Shown here piece after piece: positions 33,690 to 44,985 of a stretch of 64,000 bases of DNA. The notes below the pieces were generated by a model. It worked only from the letters and a program-made list of their open reading frames with translations, did not search any database and was not told the DNA's origin. This DNA comes from Blattamonas nauphoetae. Lineage: Eukaryota > Preaxostyla > Oxymonadida. The position numbers and the translations under genes are program-made. How positions within the stretch are numbered: position 1 is the stretch's first letter; each line of letters begins with the position of its first letter. The stretch spans positions 1 through 64,000 of the forward strand of contig JARBJD010000220.1 in the NCBI GenBank assembly GCA_033064195.1. The letters run 5' to 3'.

Positions 33690-34020
33690 CCAAATCAGTT
33701 CTGCGGACTCTCCTCGGATGTTGGAAATGAGCTGATTGCTGGTACCGACGAACAGATTCTGAGATCGCCTCCAACCGTCCAGAAACTGCATCATGTTTTG
33801 GGTTCGTCGTTCTCAACGTGACTGTCCTTGGCTGTCACATCGTCAACAGTCCTCTCTCCAAAAATTCCTTTTGTCCATGAACGACCCATTGTGACCAGAT
33901 TATCTTTCCCAATCTCGACTTTTGGACATCACAGAAACCCCACTCGTTTATCTCGTCAAAATTGGACGCACCCCACCTTCACACCATTCCACAGTCATCC
34001 ACGATTGGTTCTATGATCAC
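33690..34020 (+). repeat. Conserved 3' flank of the armadillo-like family (copy 2)
   Basis: Second copy of the flank described at 30690-31080. It aligns through GCGGACTCTCCTCGGATG and CATCGTCAACAGTCCTCTCT. Confidence 0.6.
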
Positions 34021-35069
34021 ATCGCCAGTTAACTATCCACTCAGTCCTTATTCTCGTGCCTTCAACCAAGCCACAAGCAGCCATCCGAAATCGAAGAATA
34101 AAGCAACTTTACACGACTATGTTGGTCAGCCCAATGCTTTCTCTGCATGGAACATCGTCTGCGATGGGGAAACTTAATCCGCAACAGCTGACGGCCGTTC
34201 AACGACGAGTTCTTTTCTCGAAAAAATGACATGTGATGATGAAGATATTATTGTCAATCCAAACCACATTCCTCAGCATACTCAGCACCCCAGTCATGTC
34301 ACATACGTTCCCATCCACACATTTCCCCAACCTGATTTCGCTCTCCTCCATTCCACACAATCCACCCACCTTTCCTCGCTTTTTCTCTCATCACCGCGTC
34401 ACTCTCAGCCTCCATCTCTCTGAAATCATCTTCCTCAACTTTGTTGATCATGGTGATGTTCATTTTTGCGATAATCGACCATCCAGAACACGTCCACTTC
34501 TCGCTGCGCGAAAAGCGGAATATGATGATAGACGCGCTATTACGCGGGGTTTTAATGCTAATCTTGTCGCGCAAAATGGTTGACGGGAATCTGCAGCCTA
34601 GAAATTGGATGCCAAAACGACGGAAGGATGGCGACTCCAGCGAACCGTCTGCAGATCCTTATTTCAAGTTTTACTCAACGCGAATACACGAAGAATCAAA
34701 GAAATGAAAGGAATAAATTGAACCAGCAAGATTATCCCCAATGTTGGTCGGGATCATCGTCTCGACGACACGGAAAAGATCGAAAGACGCAGAAGGAGGA
34801 AATGGAAGAAGAAAGACGAAAGAAAGTTTTAGAAGAGGTAAATGCGAAGAAGATCACACGGCAATGGAATCTGATGCAGTTTTTGGAGGAGAACAGCTGA
34901 AAACGTAGAGACAGAAACGAATCACCTTTCCAATGAGATCTCGTAGTACCCGTTCCACAAACGCACATGACGGAATTCCCAAAAGACGATCTCCCAAATG
35001 CACATCCATCTGGAACACTATTTCATCTACCACCTTCAGAACCGCCACAGTACACATCGCGTTGTCCAA
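34021..35069. other. No gene recognised; short charged ORF
   Basis: Short ORFs only. 34580-34900 encodes a charged helical peptide (KEEMEEERRKKVLEEVNA) that could be a remnant of a surface-protein cytoplasmic tail. No repeat ends or RNA genes were seen. Confidence 0.4.
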
Positions 35070-37300
35070 CCCACAGTTTTCGTCTTTCACAGTTTCCGTA
35101 TTCAGCCTGCTGACTCAACGCACATCAGAATGTCCACCTGCCCATCTACATGCTGCTGGAAGGCTCTCAAACACAAAGACAACAATACACATCTCGACAC
35201 TCCTCACATTTCTGGTCTCGTCTTCAACCAAATACAAGATTGTTGATGTTCGGAAGAGCACCTCTGAGTCAGCAAGCAACGAGTTGGTGTTTGAAGGAGA
35301 GACTGAGCCAGACTGGACGTGGTGGCACCACACACCCGACAGCCGAGCAGGCAGCATGGTTGGGCTGTCGTTCACAACACCCGCAGGACCAACACTGACC
35401 AGCATCGAAGCGGAACTGAACCCATCGAACATGAAAGAGGTGATTGTGTCAGTGACAATGTCGTTGTGCGCCGCAGGTTCTTTCACGCTGATTGTTTTCG
35501 ATGCGTCAGATTCAGAACAAACATCGATCTCGATTGGTCCATTCTCGTTCTCTTCTTCGTCGTCACAAACATCATCACACACAGTGGTGGTTTATCCGTC
35601 ATGGACGTTGTCGTATGCGAAGACATATACTGTGAAGACACTCTCCTCGTCGACTCTGATTGTGTCTCACACCACTCCATCCATCACCTTCCCAATGCAC
35701 CTCCCACAGTGACCTTATTTTCGATTCAATTGCAGAGCAATCCCGGGCAGTTCATTCTTGTCGTGGAGGGAATGGAACTGCCAGTGTGAAAGCGATGGAC
35801 AGTGATTCTGACGACGGGAAACAACATCTCTGGTTCATTTGTCAGCACAACGATAGGAGCATCAGAGATCACGCCATTCAAAACGGATGGAGTGAACTTC
35901 AACAGGACATACACTGTGTCGAGTGTGTCGTTGGAGAACGGGACGACCATGAATCTGCGGAGCAACCAGTTCTCCACTCCACCATCACCCACACTTCTTT
36001 CTGTCCGAGCATCGCTGGACGAGTCGAAGGAGAATCTGATTTTGGTTCTGACAGGAAAGACACTGCCTCACAGAGCGTGCTCGATGACTATCAACCGCGA
36101 AGACAACAATCAATATCTCGACCTCGAATTCAACTTTTGGTCGGACGAGATCTCACCCACGTTCAGCATGTCCAGCAACGCTCAGCTGGACAATGGGTAG
36201 ACATACCGACTTGTGAACATGACAGCTTCAGACATCAATGTGCTCTTTCTCTCGCCTCTCTCCTTCACCATCCCTGCCATCCCAACACTTGTGAGTGTTG
36301 AAGTGGGCTACGAACGAGACTTAATCGTCCCTCTGACGCTGACAGGCGAAGGAATGCCCGATGGAACTTACGAAGTCCGCGTGATGAAAAATGGATCAAC
36401 TCTGAAAGTCGTGTTCACTATCGACATTGTGCTCAACGAAGGCGAACTCGAAATCTCGCAGATTGACTCATTTTTTGTGCGCGAATCGGAGTATTTCATT
36501 TCGAGCATCAATGCGTTGCATGGAGACACCGTCCGCATTCCGAATCCGCTCACGTTTGTCATCCCTCCCGTCATGCTGGACATGACGATGGACAGGGGTT
36601 AGGCATTGTGCCCACGGTGCCCAGCTTTTTTGTGCTCAGGATGTAGCGGCTGTTCAAATTCCTTTTTCTTGCATTCTGAATCTTTTATAGTGTCCACATT
36701 TCCTGTGGATTTTCGAGCAAAACGGTAAAATCTCATTTCTTGCGAAAATAGATCGCACTGTTTTTCTAGTCACATTTTGAACACATTTAGCCCGAATTGA
36801 ATGATAAAGAATTAAAAAAGGAGTCAATTATGTCGAAAATGAACGAGGTGACGAATATTCATGGTGTTTTATGTGATGATTATTAATCTCAGTGACACAC
36901 ATTTTTTTTCGTGGGGCAGATCCAGCCAAAATCATCCACACCTCTCCTCAGTGACTTTTCATTTTAACAACCAGTATTTAACGATGAAATGAACCATCTT
37001 TCAAGAAGTGGAAAAAAACAAAAAAAATCTTCAAAAGGGGAATTGAACCCCTTTTGCTTGAACAATCGCTGAAATCAGTCGAAATCGTGGCGCTTATTTT
37101 GGCGCCGGTGCTCAGCCCCCCGGACGACAAGCTGAGCACCGATGTGCTCAGCTTGTCGCCATTGTGCCCAGCTCACCTAATGCCTGTCGATGGATGTGTC
37201 TTCTGTGCGGGGAGAGGAGAGTAAACTGTGTGGGGAGGAGAATCGGCCGTGCAAATCGGTGAATTGGGCGTGGGGGATTATGGAGTCACTCTCAATCGAA
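35070..37300 (+). pseudogene. Surface-protein S4, Ig-like repeat part, broken
   Basis: Successive frames 35070-35712, 35700-35788, 35802-36200 and 36213-36592 read through Ig-like repeats recognisable by PTLTSIEAELN, YAKTYTVKTLSSSTLIV, RTYTVSSVSLENGTTM, TLVSVEVGYERDLIVPLTL and related units. Single frame changes or stops separate them (for example a TAG at about 36198 within DNG-TYRLVN). After the hAT-like MITE the frame continues LDMTMDVSSVRGEESKLCGE and CKSVNWAWGIMESLSIEDV, the Cys-rich start of the family's beta-helix domain. A further frame change before 37300 leads to the C-terminal ORF. The damage suggests a pseudogene, although the C-terminal 700 codons are intact. Confidence 0.6.
36593..37186. 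mobile_element. 594-bp hAT-like MITE in S4
   Basis: The ends are CAGGGGTTAGGCA on the left and, inward, CAGGCATTAGGTG on the right. It is flanked by ACGATGGA (36585-36592) and TCGATGGA (37187-37194), an 8-bp duplication with one mismatch. Subterminal repeats of GTGCCCAGC and GTGCTCAGC lie near both ends. There is no ORF of note. The short CAGG termini and 8-bp duplication are the hAT signature. Removing it joins VMLDMTMD to VSSVRGEE in frame. Confidence 0.8.
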
Positions 37301-37301
37301 G

Positions 37302-39455
37302 ATGTGTCAATCGCTCCTCGACCCATTCGAGCTGACGACATCGATTGAACAGACAACTGGATCAATGAAAATCTTTTCGGCGGAACAGAATGGGATGGAC
37401 AGGCTGGTGATCCCGTCGATGTCATCGCTGGGCGAGCGAGAAGCGATGATTGTGATTCGGAGTTCACTCGAGATTCGACAGCTCGAAGTACTGATCGATG
37501 TGTCCTCATCGAAGTTTGCGTTGCTATCTGCTGTGGACGCTTTTGTGACTCTGAAACAAGGATCGGTCATCGGAACGCCATCTTCATCAAGAATGAACGA
37601 GGATGAGACAAGCGAACTGTGTGGATGGGAGTCGGGAGCGATCCAACTTCGCAACTCTTCGTCATTGATCTCCGAAATGTCATTCCGCCAGCTCTCAATG
37701 GGTGCCTTTCTCATCAAATCTGGCACACTCGTGATTGACACAAGCGAATTCACATCAAACTCGCCTCACTTTGCTTCGTTCCCTTCAGTCTGCCGGAACA
37801 TCTATTGTTCTGATGATAGCAGTATTGAAATTTGGAGTCTGTCGGGAGGAGACGGAAGAGAAAAAAGCAACTCGTCTTGGATCGTGTCTTCGGATTGCAC
37901 TCTCGCTTCGCCAATCATCAATCTGGACTCGCCGTTCTTCATCCCCAAACCTCAACCCGAGCTCTCGACAAGCACGTGGGACAAAGCGAAAGACACATTC
38001 CATGTTGAAATCCGTGGATCGACACTGATCCCGTGTGGACTGTTCCTCGAAGTTGTTGGAGAGAGCGAATCAGGAGAACCGACATCAGCCCGAATCGAAC
38101 TGCTTCCGAGCATCGCGACGTCGTTCAACGAGACATTCATTTCACTCGATCTCGCCTCGTCCATCGTTGCCAACCTCTCTTCTTCGAATCCCATTCGTGG
38201 TCGGCTCTCTTATGGGAATTCCGTGACAACTGAGGAATTCTTCACTTTACCGACCAGAAAGGCGTGGTCGTCAGGATTGGGGACATTGGCGTGGCTGATC
38301 GTTGTATTTGTAGCAGTGGTTGTGCTTTTGATGATTCTTATTTTGATAGTTGTGTGTGTCGTTTGTCGGAGAAAGAGGAAGAAGGAAGAAGATCAAATTG
38401 CAGATGAAGAGGAAGAGGAATGCATTGAGCAACGAGAAGACACGGAAGACAAATCAGACGACTCTGTTCTCAAACAAGAGGAACAACCAATTCCGATTGT
38501 CACACTTGCTGATCTGATCATCGCGCCAGATGAGAACGAGCAGTTCGATCTGAAGAAAAATGACGAAGAGGAACGACCTCACTCAGTGAAAGCGTTGAAG
38601 AAACCGATACCTGATCATTCATTTGAAATGATGGTTGATCAATCACGAAATCCATCTAAATCACAGGAGAACGCAGAAACGATGATGAACGAATTGGATG
38701 ACAACCAATTAATTGTGTTGGATGAACGACCAAAGGAGAAGAAGAAAAAGAAGAAGAGGGCAATGGAGACACTGGACGAAGTTCTGTCACCGAACAACGA
38801 TGGAATCATGGAACAGACAGACGAGGTTCAAGAGACGAGCGCATTCGATGAAACAGTGGAACGTCCGAAACGGAAGACAAAGAAGAGAGACCGACAGAAT
38901 GATGTTGTGGAAGGAGAGATTGAACAAATGGAACAGAATATGGAAGAAGAAGAGACTCCAAAGAAGGAGAAGAAGAAAAAGAAGAAGAAGCGAGTTGAGG
39001 AGCAGGAAGAGAAGACTGCAGAAGAAGAAGATTTGGGAGTAAATGGAAAGAAGATTGAAGGAGATGAAGATTTGGGAGTAAATGGAAAGAAGATTGAAGG
39101 AGATGAAGACACAAAACAAAAGATGGAAATAGAAGAAGGAATCATTGCAGAACAAGAAACACCAATTGAACTGAACGAAGAGAAACTAGACTCGAATAAA
39201 AAGAAGAAGAAAAATAAAGGAAAGAAGGATGAAGCAGATGGAGAGCCAGAAGCAGTGAACGAAGAAGAGCACATCATGGAACAAGGAATTGAGGAAGACA
39301 CGAGGCCACATGAAGTGGAAGGAAAGAAGAAGCGAAAGAAGAGGAAGGACGCAGGCGACAGTACGGAAGTTGCAGAAAATGAAGACACAGCACTTTTGGA
39401 GGGAGAACCCGATGAGAAACCAAAGAAAAAACAAAGAAGAAACAGACGCTGCTGA
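37302..39455 (+). CDS. Surface-protein S4 C-terminal part: beta-helix, TM, K/E-rich tail
   Basis: A 717-codon open frame. The N-terminal 300 residues are ectodomain with beta-helix-like repeats (AIQLRNSSSLISEMSFRQLS, SGTLVIDTSEFTSN). A membrane span follows at about 38284-38364 (WLIVVFVAVVVLLMILILIV), then a CCRRKRKK-like basic stop-transfer sequence. A cytoplasmic tail of about 360 residues is extremely rich in Lys and Glu, with blocks such as PKKEKKKKKKKR and a tandem 13-residue repeat DLGVNGKKIEGDE. The ORF start at 37302 is probably not the real start; it is the continuation of the gene that begins near 35 kb. Type I orientation with the K/E tail inside is inferred. The tail may bind cytoskeleton or signalling partners, but nothing in the sequence shows this. 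Confidence 0.65.
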   Translation: MCQSLLDPFELTTSIEQTTGSMKIFSAEQNGMDRLVIPSMSSLGEREAMIVIRSSLEIRQLEVLIDVSSSKFALLSAVDAFVTLKQGSVIGTPSSSRMNEDETSELCGWESGAIQLRNSSSLISEMSFRQLSMGAFLIKSGTLVIDTSEFTSNSPHFASFPSVCRNIYCSDDSSIEIWSLSGGDGREKSNSSWIVSSDCTLASPIINLDSPFFIPKPQPELSTSTWDKAKDTFHVEIRGSTLIPCGLFLEVVGESESGEPTSARIELLPSIATSFNETFISLDLASSIVANLSSSNPIRGRLSYGNSVTTEEFFTLPTRKAWSSGLGTLAWLIVVFVAVVVLLMILILIVVCVVCRRKRKKEEDQIADEEEEECIEQREDTEDKSDDSVLKQEEQPIPIVTLADLIIAPDENEQFDLKKNDEEERPHSVKALKKPIPDHSFEMMVDQSRNPSKSQENAETMMNELDDNQLIVLDERPKEKKKKKKRAMETLDEVLSPNNDGIMEQTDEVQETSAFDETVERPKRKTKKRDRQNDVVEGEIEQMEQNMEEEETPKKEKKKKKKKRVEEQEEKTAEEEDLGVNGKKIEGDEDLGVNGKKIEGDEDTKQKMEIEEGIIAEQETPIELNEEKLDSNKKKKKNKGKKDEADGEPEAVNEEEHIMEQGIEEDTRPHEVEGKKKRKKRKDAGDSTEVAENEDTALLEGEPDEKPKKKQRRNRRC

Positions 39456-39475
39456 CCGATCTCGCAAACGAATCA

Positions 39476-39798
39476 AACACACAACCACCAAGAGTGATGC
39501 GAAGCCTATATCTCATTCACTTATAACGATAAAAAGCCAATTTTGTTTTTATTCGTTGTTGTCATAAAAACAGAGCATTTTCATGTTCCGAACTTTCCAA
39601 AGTCAAGGAGGTTTCGTGAATGAACATATGATTCGAAGGCTCTTTTCACAAATTTGTGGATAGGAATCAAGATACAGTTACTTTTGTTGATCTCTGGTTT
39701 TCTCACTCTTTAGAATTGATTAGATTTTCAACCAATTAATTCTAAAAATCGCATTTTCTGGGTTCGATTTCAGACATAGGCTTGAGTGATTTGAGGTG
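39476..39798. other. No gene recognised
   Basis: AT-rich spacer between the S4 stop and the first palindrome. Nothing else recognised. Confidence 0.4.
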
Positions 39799-40572
39799 TC
39801 ATCAGAATTGTGGAAATTTCTGAAAAGTGTGGAAATGCTGAGAAATGAATGATCAACATTGATTAGCTCAGTTTAATTGTGACAAGAATCAATCACATCG
39901 TCCTGACAAACTCTTTCTCGAAGATATGCCAAAGTTGTGTTTACCAACTCAGAAAGTGTTTCTAACACACAATCAAAGAAGAGTTACCTTTCACAAGATG
40001 TTATGATATTCTCGGAACTCTTTCTCCTGGAGAGTCCGCCATGAATGCAGATTTCGATGATTATGCTCTCACTGATTCTCACCTCGATAACACTTCAAGA
40101 ATCACTTTTATCAAGACTCTTCTACTCAAAAATGAGGACAGTTTGGTTCAAAAGAGAGAGAAATGTTCTGTGCAACTCGTTGAATTGACATGATGTCTTA
40201 CATTAATTATTACTCAATTTTGAACCAAAATGTCCCTTTTTTTGAGTAGAATTGTCTTGATAAAAGTGATTCTTGAAGTGTTATCGAGGTGAGAATCAGT
40301 GAGAGCATAATCATCGAAATCTGCATTCATGGCGGACTCTCCAGGAGAAAGAGTTCCGAGAATATCATAACATCTTGTGAAAGGTAACTCTTCTTTGATT
40401 GTGTGTTAGAAACACTTTCTGAGTTGGTAAACACAACTTTGGCATATCTTCGAGAAAGAGTTTGTCAGGACGATGTGATTGATTCTTGTCACAATTAAAC
40501 TGAGCTAATCAATGTTGATCATTCATTTCTCAGCATTTCCACACTTTTCAGAAATTTCCACAATTCTGATGA
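39799..40572. repeat. Palindrome A (774 bp)
   Basis: Inverted repeat centred at about 40185. The outer ends are TCATCAGAATTGTGG on the left and its complement on the right. Arms of about 350 bp are very similar, around a spacer of about 50-70 bp. No target duplication is visible at the borders and no protein-coding similarity was recognised. Confidence 0.85.
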
Positions 40573-40753
40573 ATGAGTCAATGCACAAAACTTAGTGAAA
40601 TAGGGAGTGGGATGGCAATCGCGACTTGCACCTTGGATGTCAGCGAGAAGAGATCGATGCATGAAACTGCTGGATCAACTGAATAATAGACTTGTTCGAC
40701 CTGGGTTTGTCGATTTTGTTCACGAGTCTGTAGAGTTTGACTTCGTGGTCGCT

Positions 40754-42173
40754 CATGCAATCAGGAAAGTCTCGGACCGATTGGAGATCGAACATGCATT
40801 TGATCCGACTCGGAGGAGTGCACGAAATGTTTGAGGATGCAGTGAATGCCGATGCGAGCCAACCAGCGCTCGCATCTGGGCAAAGAGCCGTTCGCTTCAT
40901 GCTTCCGTAGCTGCATGACTCAACATGCAAACCGCCACTGTTGAGAGGGATTTAAGAATGATATTTGGTGAGAGGCGGTTGTATTTCCAGTATGAGTACG
41001 GATCTGTCTCGTAAAGAAACTCGAATGATAGTGAGAGTTCGTGTTTCACCCAGAACTGATCGATATGTCTGGTACACACTACAATCTGTAGACTCGTCAG
41101 ATTCAGAATTTTCTCCTGAAATCGCCTCCAACTTCAGTTGTTGCATCCTCATCCTCCAAAATGTTGACTGGGTGAGGGTTCACCAGGGATTCGAATTTCC
41201 CCCGAATCGATTCTATCATTCTAAACGTTTATATTCACAAAAAAAAGATGAAAAAGGGATGGTTTTTTGGATAGTGACAGAAAAGAGAATTGATAATCAA
41301 AATTCAGAGAGAAAAAGAGATGACATGCTGAGATAGTAATGACGAGAAAATCATTATGAAACAAAACGATGGTGCGCATACTCCCCCGAGGCCCCGAATC
41401 GCCAACCCCGACTCAAATCACGAGTCGGGGCAAATTCGAATCCCTGGGGTTCACGTATCGTCGAGCGAGTATGTTGAAACAGAGGAAGCTGAAGACGAAT
41501 ATTGGGGTTTGGAGGATGAATACACACCTTCAAAACGAGAAAAAAATAGAAGTCAACTGTGTTGCAAGCTGGACACAAAGAAATTCAAAAAGCAACCATT
41601 CAAGTCCTTCTTTTTCTCTCTGAATTTTGATTATCAATTCTCTTTTCTGTCACTATCCAAAAAACCATCCCTTTTTCATCTTTTTTTTGTGAATATAAAC
41701 GTTTAGAATGATAGAATCGATTCGGGGGAAATTCGAATCCCTGGTGAACCCTCACCCAGTCAACATTTTGGAGGATGAGGATGCAACAACTGAAGTTGGA
41801 GGCGATTTCAGGAGAAAATTCTGAATCTGACGAGTCTACAGATTGTAGTGTGTACCAGACATATCGATCAGTTCTGGGTGAAACACGAACTCTCACTATC
41901 ATTCGAGTTTCTTTACGAGACAGATCCGTACTCATACTGGAAATACAACCGCCTCTCACCAAATATCATTCTTAAATCCCTCTCAACAGTGGCGGTTTGC
42001 ATGTTGAGTCATGCAGCTACGGAAGCATGAAGCGAACGGCTCTTTGCCCAGATGCGAGCGCTGGTTGGCTCGCATCGGCATTCACTGCATCCTCAAACAT
42101 TTCGTGCACTCCTCCGAGTCGGATCAAATGCATGTTCGATCTCCAATCGGTCCGAGACTTTCCTGATTGCATG
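40754..42173. repeat. Palindrome B carrying hAT C-terminal sequence
   Basis: Arms 40754-41322 and 41605-42173 are essentially identical and inverted, with a 282-bp unique spacer. In each arm the outer half encodes a hAT-type dimerisation region: DPYSYWKYNRLSPNIILKSL, then SERLFAQMRALVGSHRHSL after one in-frame stop. It is read on the minus strand in the left arm and the plus strand in the right arm. No target duplication is visible at the outer borders. Confidence 0.8.
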
Positions 42174-42309
42174 TCGTCCAAATGGGGTGAATGAGAATGC
42201 GAGCGCCCGTAGCATAGCTGAATCAGTCTGAATGAGACGATTAAAAACACAATCCTCGCAGGTTCGGGTTGGGTCGATCCACTCTGGGTGTGAGTACTGA
42301 AGGAGCTCG

Positions 42310-44087
42310 CGGAGTGCTTCGTAGTGAAGGAGAAGTTGGAAATCAGCCGGCAGAACATCGGACAAAGATCTTTGATCGGATTCCGAGAAGCTCACAGTTT
42401 GAAAAAGGGGGATGATGAGGTGATTGAGGATCAGCACCTCGAATTATCGTTGTTGAGTGAAGTGAAGTGGAAGAAGTTCTGTGAGAGTTTTTGTTTCCTC
42501 GCACACCCATACAACGATAGCTGAAATTGATATCCATCGGTGAACTAAAAAAAGAGGTGGTTTCCTGGTAAAATTCGATTTGTGGCGAATGGCACGCCAG
42601 TTCTCCCGTTGTGAGGTCAATCGCTTCAATCATCAACTCTGCGGCAGAAAATGGATTAACTGTTGCATCTGTAGTTAGTGACTCTGAAGCATGCATGATT
42701 CATTGTATTGACCTCGATAATATCGTGTCAGATTCGCATTACTCACAGTACCTATCTCAGCCCCTATTCTGGCTTCCGTTTCACTCTCAATGTGCTGCAC
42801 ATCTTCTTCTCAATGTACAGTCTGTATAGTTCAAAGTCGAACATAAATAATTCAAAGTCGAAATGAAATAATTCAAAGTCGAAATGAAATAATTCAAAGT
42901 CGAAGTGAAATAATTCAAAGTCGAAGTGAAATAGTTCAAAGTCGAAACACAGATTTTTTTCCTTTAGCCTCCGAATGCAGCACATAATTCCCTCTATTTC
43001 TACTGTGACCGTTTTGTACCCTTGTGCTTTATCGGGTGAATACGTTTTTCAGGATTTTCAACAATCCATTCATGCTTTCTGAAATGATTTTGAGCTTTTA
43101 AGATGAAAAAAGTCACTTTACTGGTCTGAGTAAAAACAGCCTGTGACACGCAAAAGACAGTAGGATTGAACTGACGTTTGAGAGCCGGAAAGGAGTCATC
43201 GGTGTGACTATTTATGGAACCATTTGGCCTTGTTTAACTTGTGCTGGATCTGATTTGTTGGTTTTTCTGGGCTTTGACGAAGAAATACTGTGAAATGAGC
43301 TCAAAAATGTGAACTATAGCCGAGAAAGTGTTGAATGATGTCGGATGATACTTGACGAGCCAGTACCATGATCATTGAGTCGGTTTTTGTGAGCATGAAA
43401 GAGTTGTGTGTGAGGTTCACGAGAACAAATTGGTCCAAAAAATTTGGTCCTTCAACTTTGAATTATTTCACTTCGACTTTGAATTATTTCACTTCGACTT
43501 TGAATTATTTCATTTCGACTTTGAATTATTTCATTTCGACTTTGAATTATTTATGTTCGACTTTGAACTATACAGACTGTACATTGAGAAGAAGATGTGC
43601 AGCACATTGAGAGTGAAACGGAAGCCAGAATAGGGGCTGAGATAGGTACTGTGAGTAATGCGAATCTGACACGATATTATCGAGGTCAATACAATGAATC
43701 ATGCATGCTTCAGAGTCACTAACTACAGATGCAACAGTTAATCCATTTTCTGCCGCAGAGTTGATGATTGAAGCGATTGACCTCACAACGGGAGAACTGG
43801 CGTGCCATTCGCCACAAATCGAATTTTACCAGGAAACCACCTCTTTTTTTAGTTCACCGATGGATATCAATTTCAGCTATCGTTGTATGGGTGTGCGAGG
43901 AAACAAAAACTCTCACAGAACTTCTTCCACTTCACTTCACTCAACAACGATAATTCGAGGTGCTGATCCTCAATCACCTCATCATCCCCCTTTTTCAAAC
44001 TGTGAGCTTCTCGGAATCCGATCAAAGATCTTTGTCCGATGTTCTGCCGGCTGATTTCCAACTTCTCCTTCACTACGAAGCACTCCG
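42310..44087. repeat. Palindrome C carrying hAT core sequence
   Basis: Arms of about 638 bp (42310-42947 and 43450-44087), inverted and essentially identical, with a unique spacer of about 500 bp. Each arm contains a fragment of a hAT-like RNase H region, LTVASVVSDSEACMIHCIDL to FHSQCAAHLLLNVQSV (plus strand 42611-42829, minus strand 43786-43568), and ends inward in 21-bp tandem repeats. No target duplications are visible. Confidence 0.8.
42829..42947. repeat. 21-bp tandem repeats in palindrome C, left arm
   Basis: Five to six copies of a 21-bp unit, AATTCAAAGTCGAAATGAAAT and variants. The mirrored set lies at about 43450-43572. The apparent FELFHFDFELFHFDF peptide is a by-product of the repeat. 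Confidence 0.85.
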
Positions 44088-44590
44088 ATAACGTCGTCCA
44101 TCTTGTTTTTGAGGACCATGTCTTCAATAAATCCGCCTTTCTCGTTCATCAGTGCCGACGCTCTTTGCCTTGAGAAATGATGAATTAGCGTTGAGACTTG
44201 AACGTGCGGATTTTTTTGTCACAATTCAATCAGGATCTCCTCATGTCTACTGAGGAGAGAAGAGTCAGCAAATGCAAACGGCAATCTGGTGCCTGCGATT
44301 CGATCGATTCGACTATCAACCACTTTATCCTCAAACCCAGGATATCATCCATTTGTTGGCCGCATTTGGAGATCCTTCTGCGCCTGGATAAATGTATCGA
44401 GTGTACCCAACATTGAATCCAGATTCGAGCATATATGTTTAGCTGCATCACCTTTTGGAATCTTTTTTACATATGAACACATGATTCCCGCAGCGTTGAC
44501 ATTGAGGCATTGTCTGTATTCAGGGTTCGAAACTTGCCAAGGCGGGTCTTTTTCCAAGGTGACCCCTGTGGTGACTGCCTTGGCACCTTA
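43568..44590 (-). pseudogene. hAT transposase relic (N-terminal and core part)
   Basis: Minus-strand reading from 44557 gives a possible degenerate BED-like region (IMCSYVKKIPKGDAAKHIC), then charged sequence running into the right arm of palindrome C, where the core motif VASVVSDSEACMIHCIDL and QCAAHLLLNVQSV lies. CAAHxLNL-type motifs are characteristic of hAT transposases. The C-terminal dimerisation region of what may be the same gene is in the left arm of palindrome B (40754-41079, also minus strand), so the outer segments are collinear and the inner ones are inverted duplicates. Several stops and frame changes make it non-functional. Confidence 0.55.
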
Positions 44591-44985
44591 GATTCTGACT
44601 TGAAAATGACTTGGGAAGATTCGGTTCATGTACTCAACGTGCGTATTTTGGATCAGTTCGTCACATGACGAGTATTTCCTTTTTTTCATCTTTCCACTTC
44701 ATCTACGATTTCTATCTTTCTCCGTTGAATGTCAATGTCACGAATGGTGGGTCGAAATCCTGAAATCGAGGCGGGAAGCAGTTCGGAGGCTCTTTCGTTC
44801 GGAGAATCAAAACCATCAACCATCTCAGGACTGTTAAGATAGTTCAGAGCCACAAATAACGAAGACCAAGCGGAGTGAATCCACAGCGAATGAGTCCAGA
44901 AAAGCCAAGGCATCACATCTTTACACAAAGTGGAAACTCAACTCAGACGTCCTCTTTCACCAAAATATCAATGAGATCTGATCAT

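Noticed and set aside
39799-40572. Palindrome A as a mobile element
   Set aside because: No target duplication and no end motif shared with the other elements; kept only as a repeat.
41395-41460. Strong stem-loop CCCCGACTC / GAGTCGGGG followed by TTCGAATCCC
   Set aside because: Looks like tRNA arms but no cloverleaf forms; the TTCGAATCCC stretch recurs in the palindrome B arms as part of repeat sequence.
42205-42300. tRNA-like A-box (TAGCATAGCTG) and B-box-like (GGTTCGGGTT) motifs
   Set aside because: The acceptor and anticodon stems do not pair; at best a degraded tRNA-derived sequence.
42829-42947. FELFHFDFELFHFDF-type peptide from 21-bp repeats
   Set aside because: A by-product of tandem repeats inside a palindrome arm, with no flanking coding sequence.
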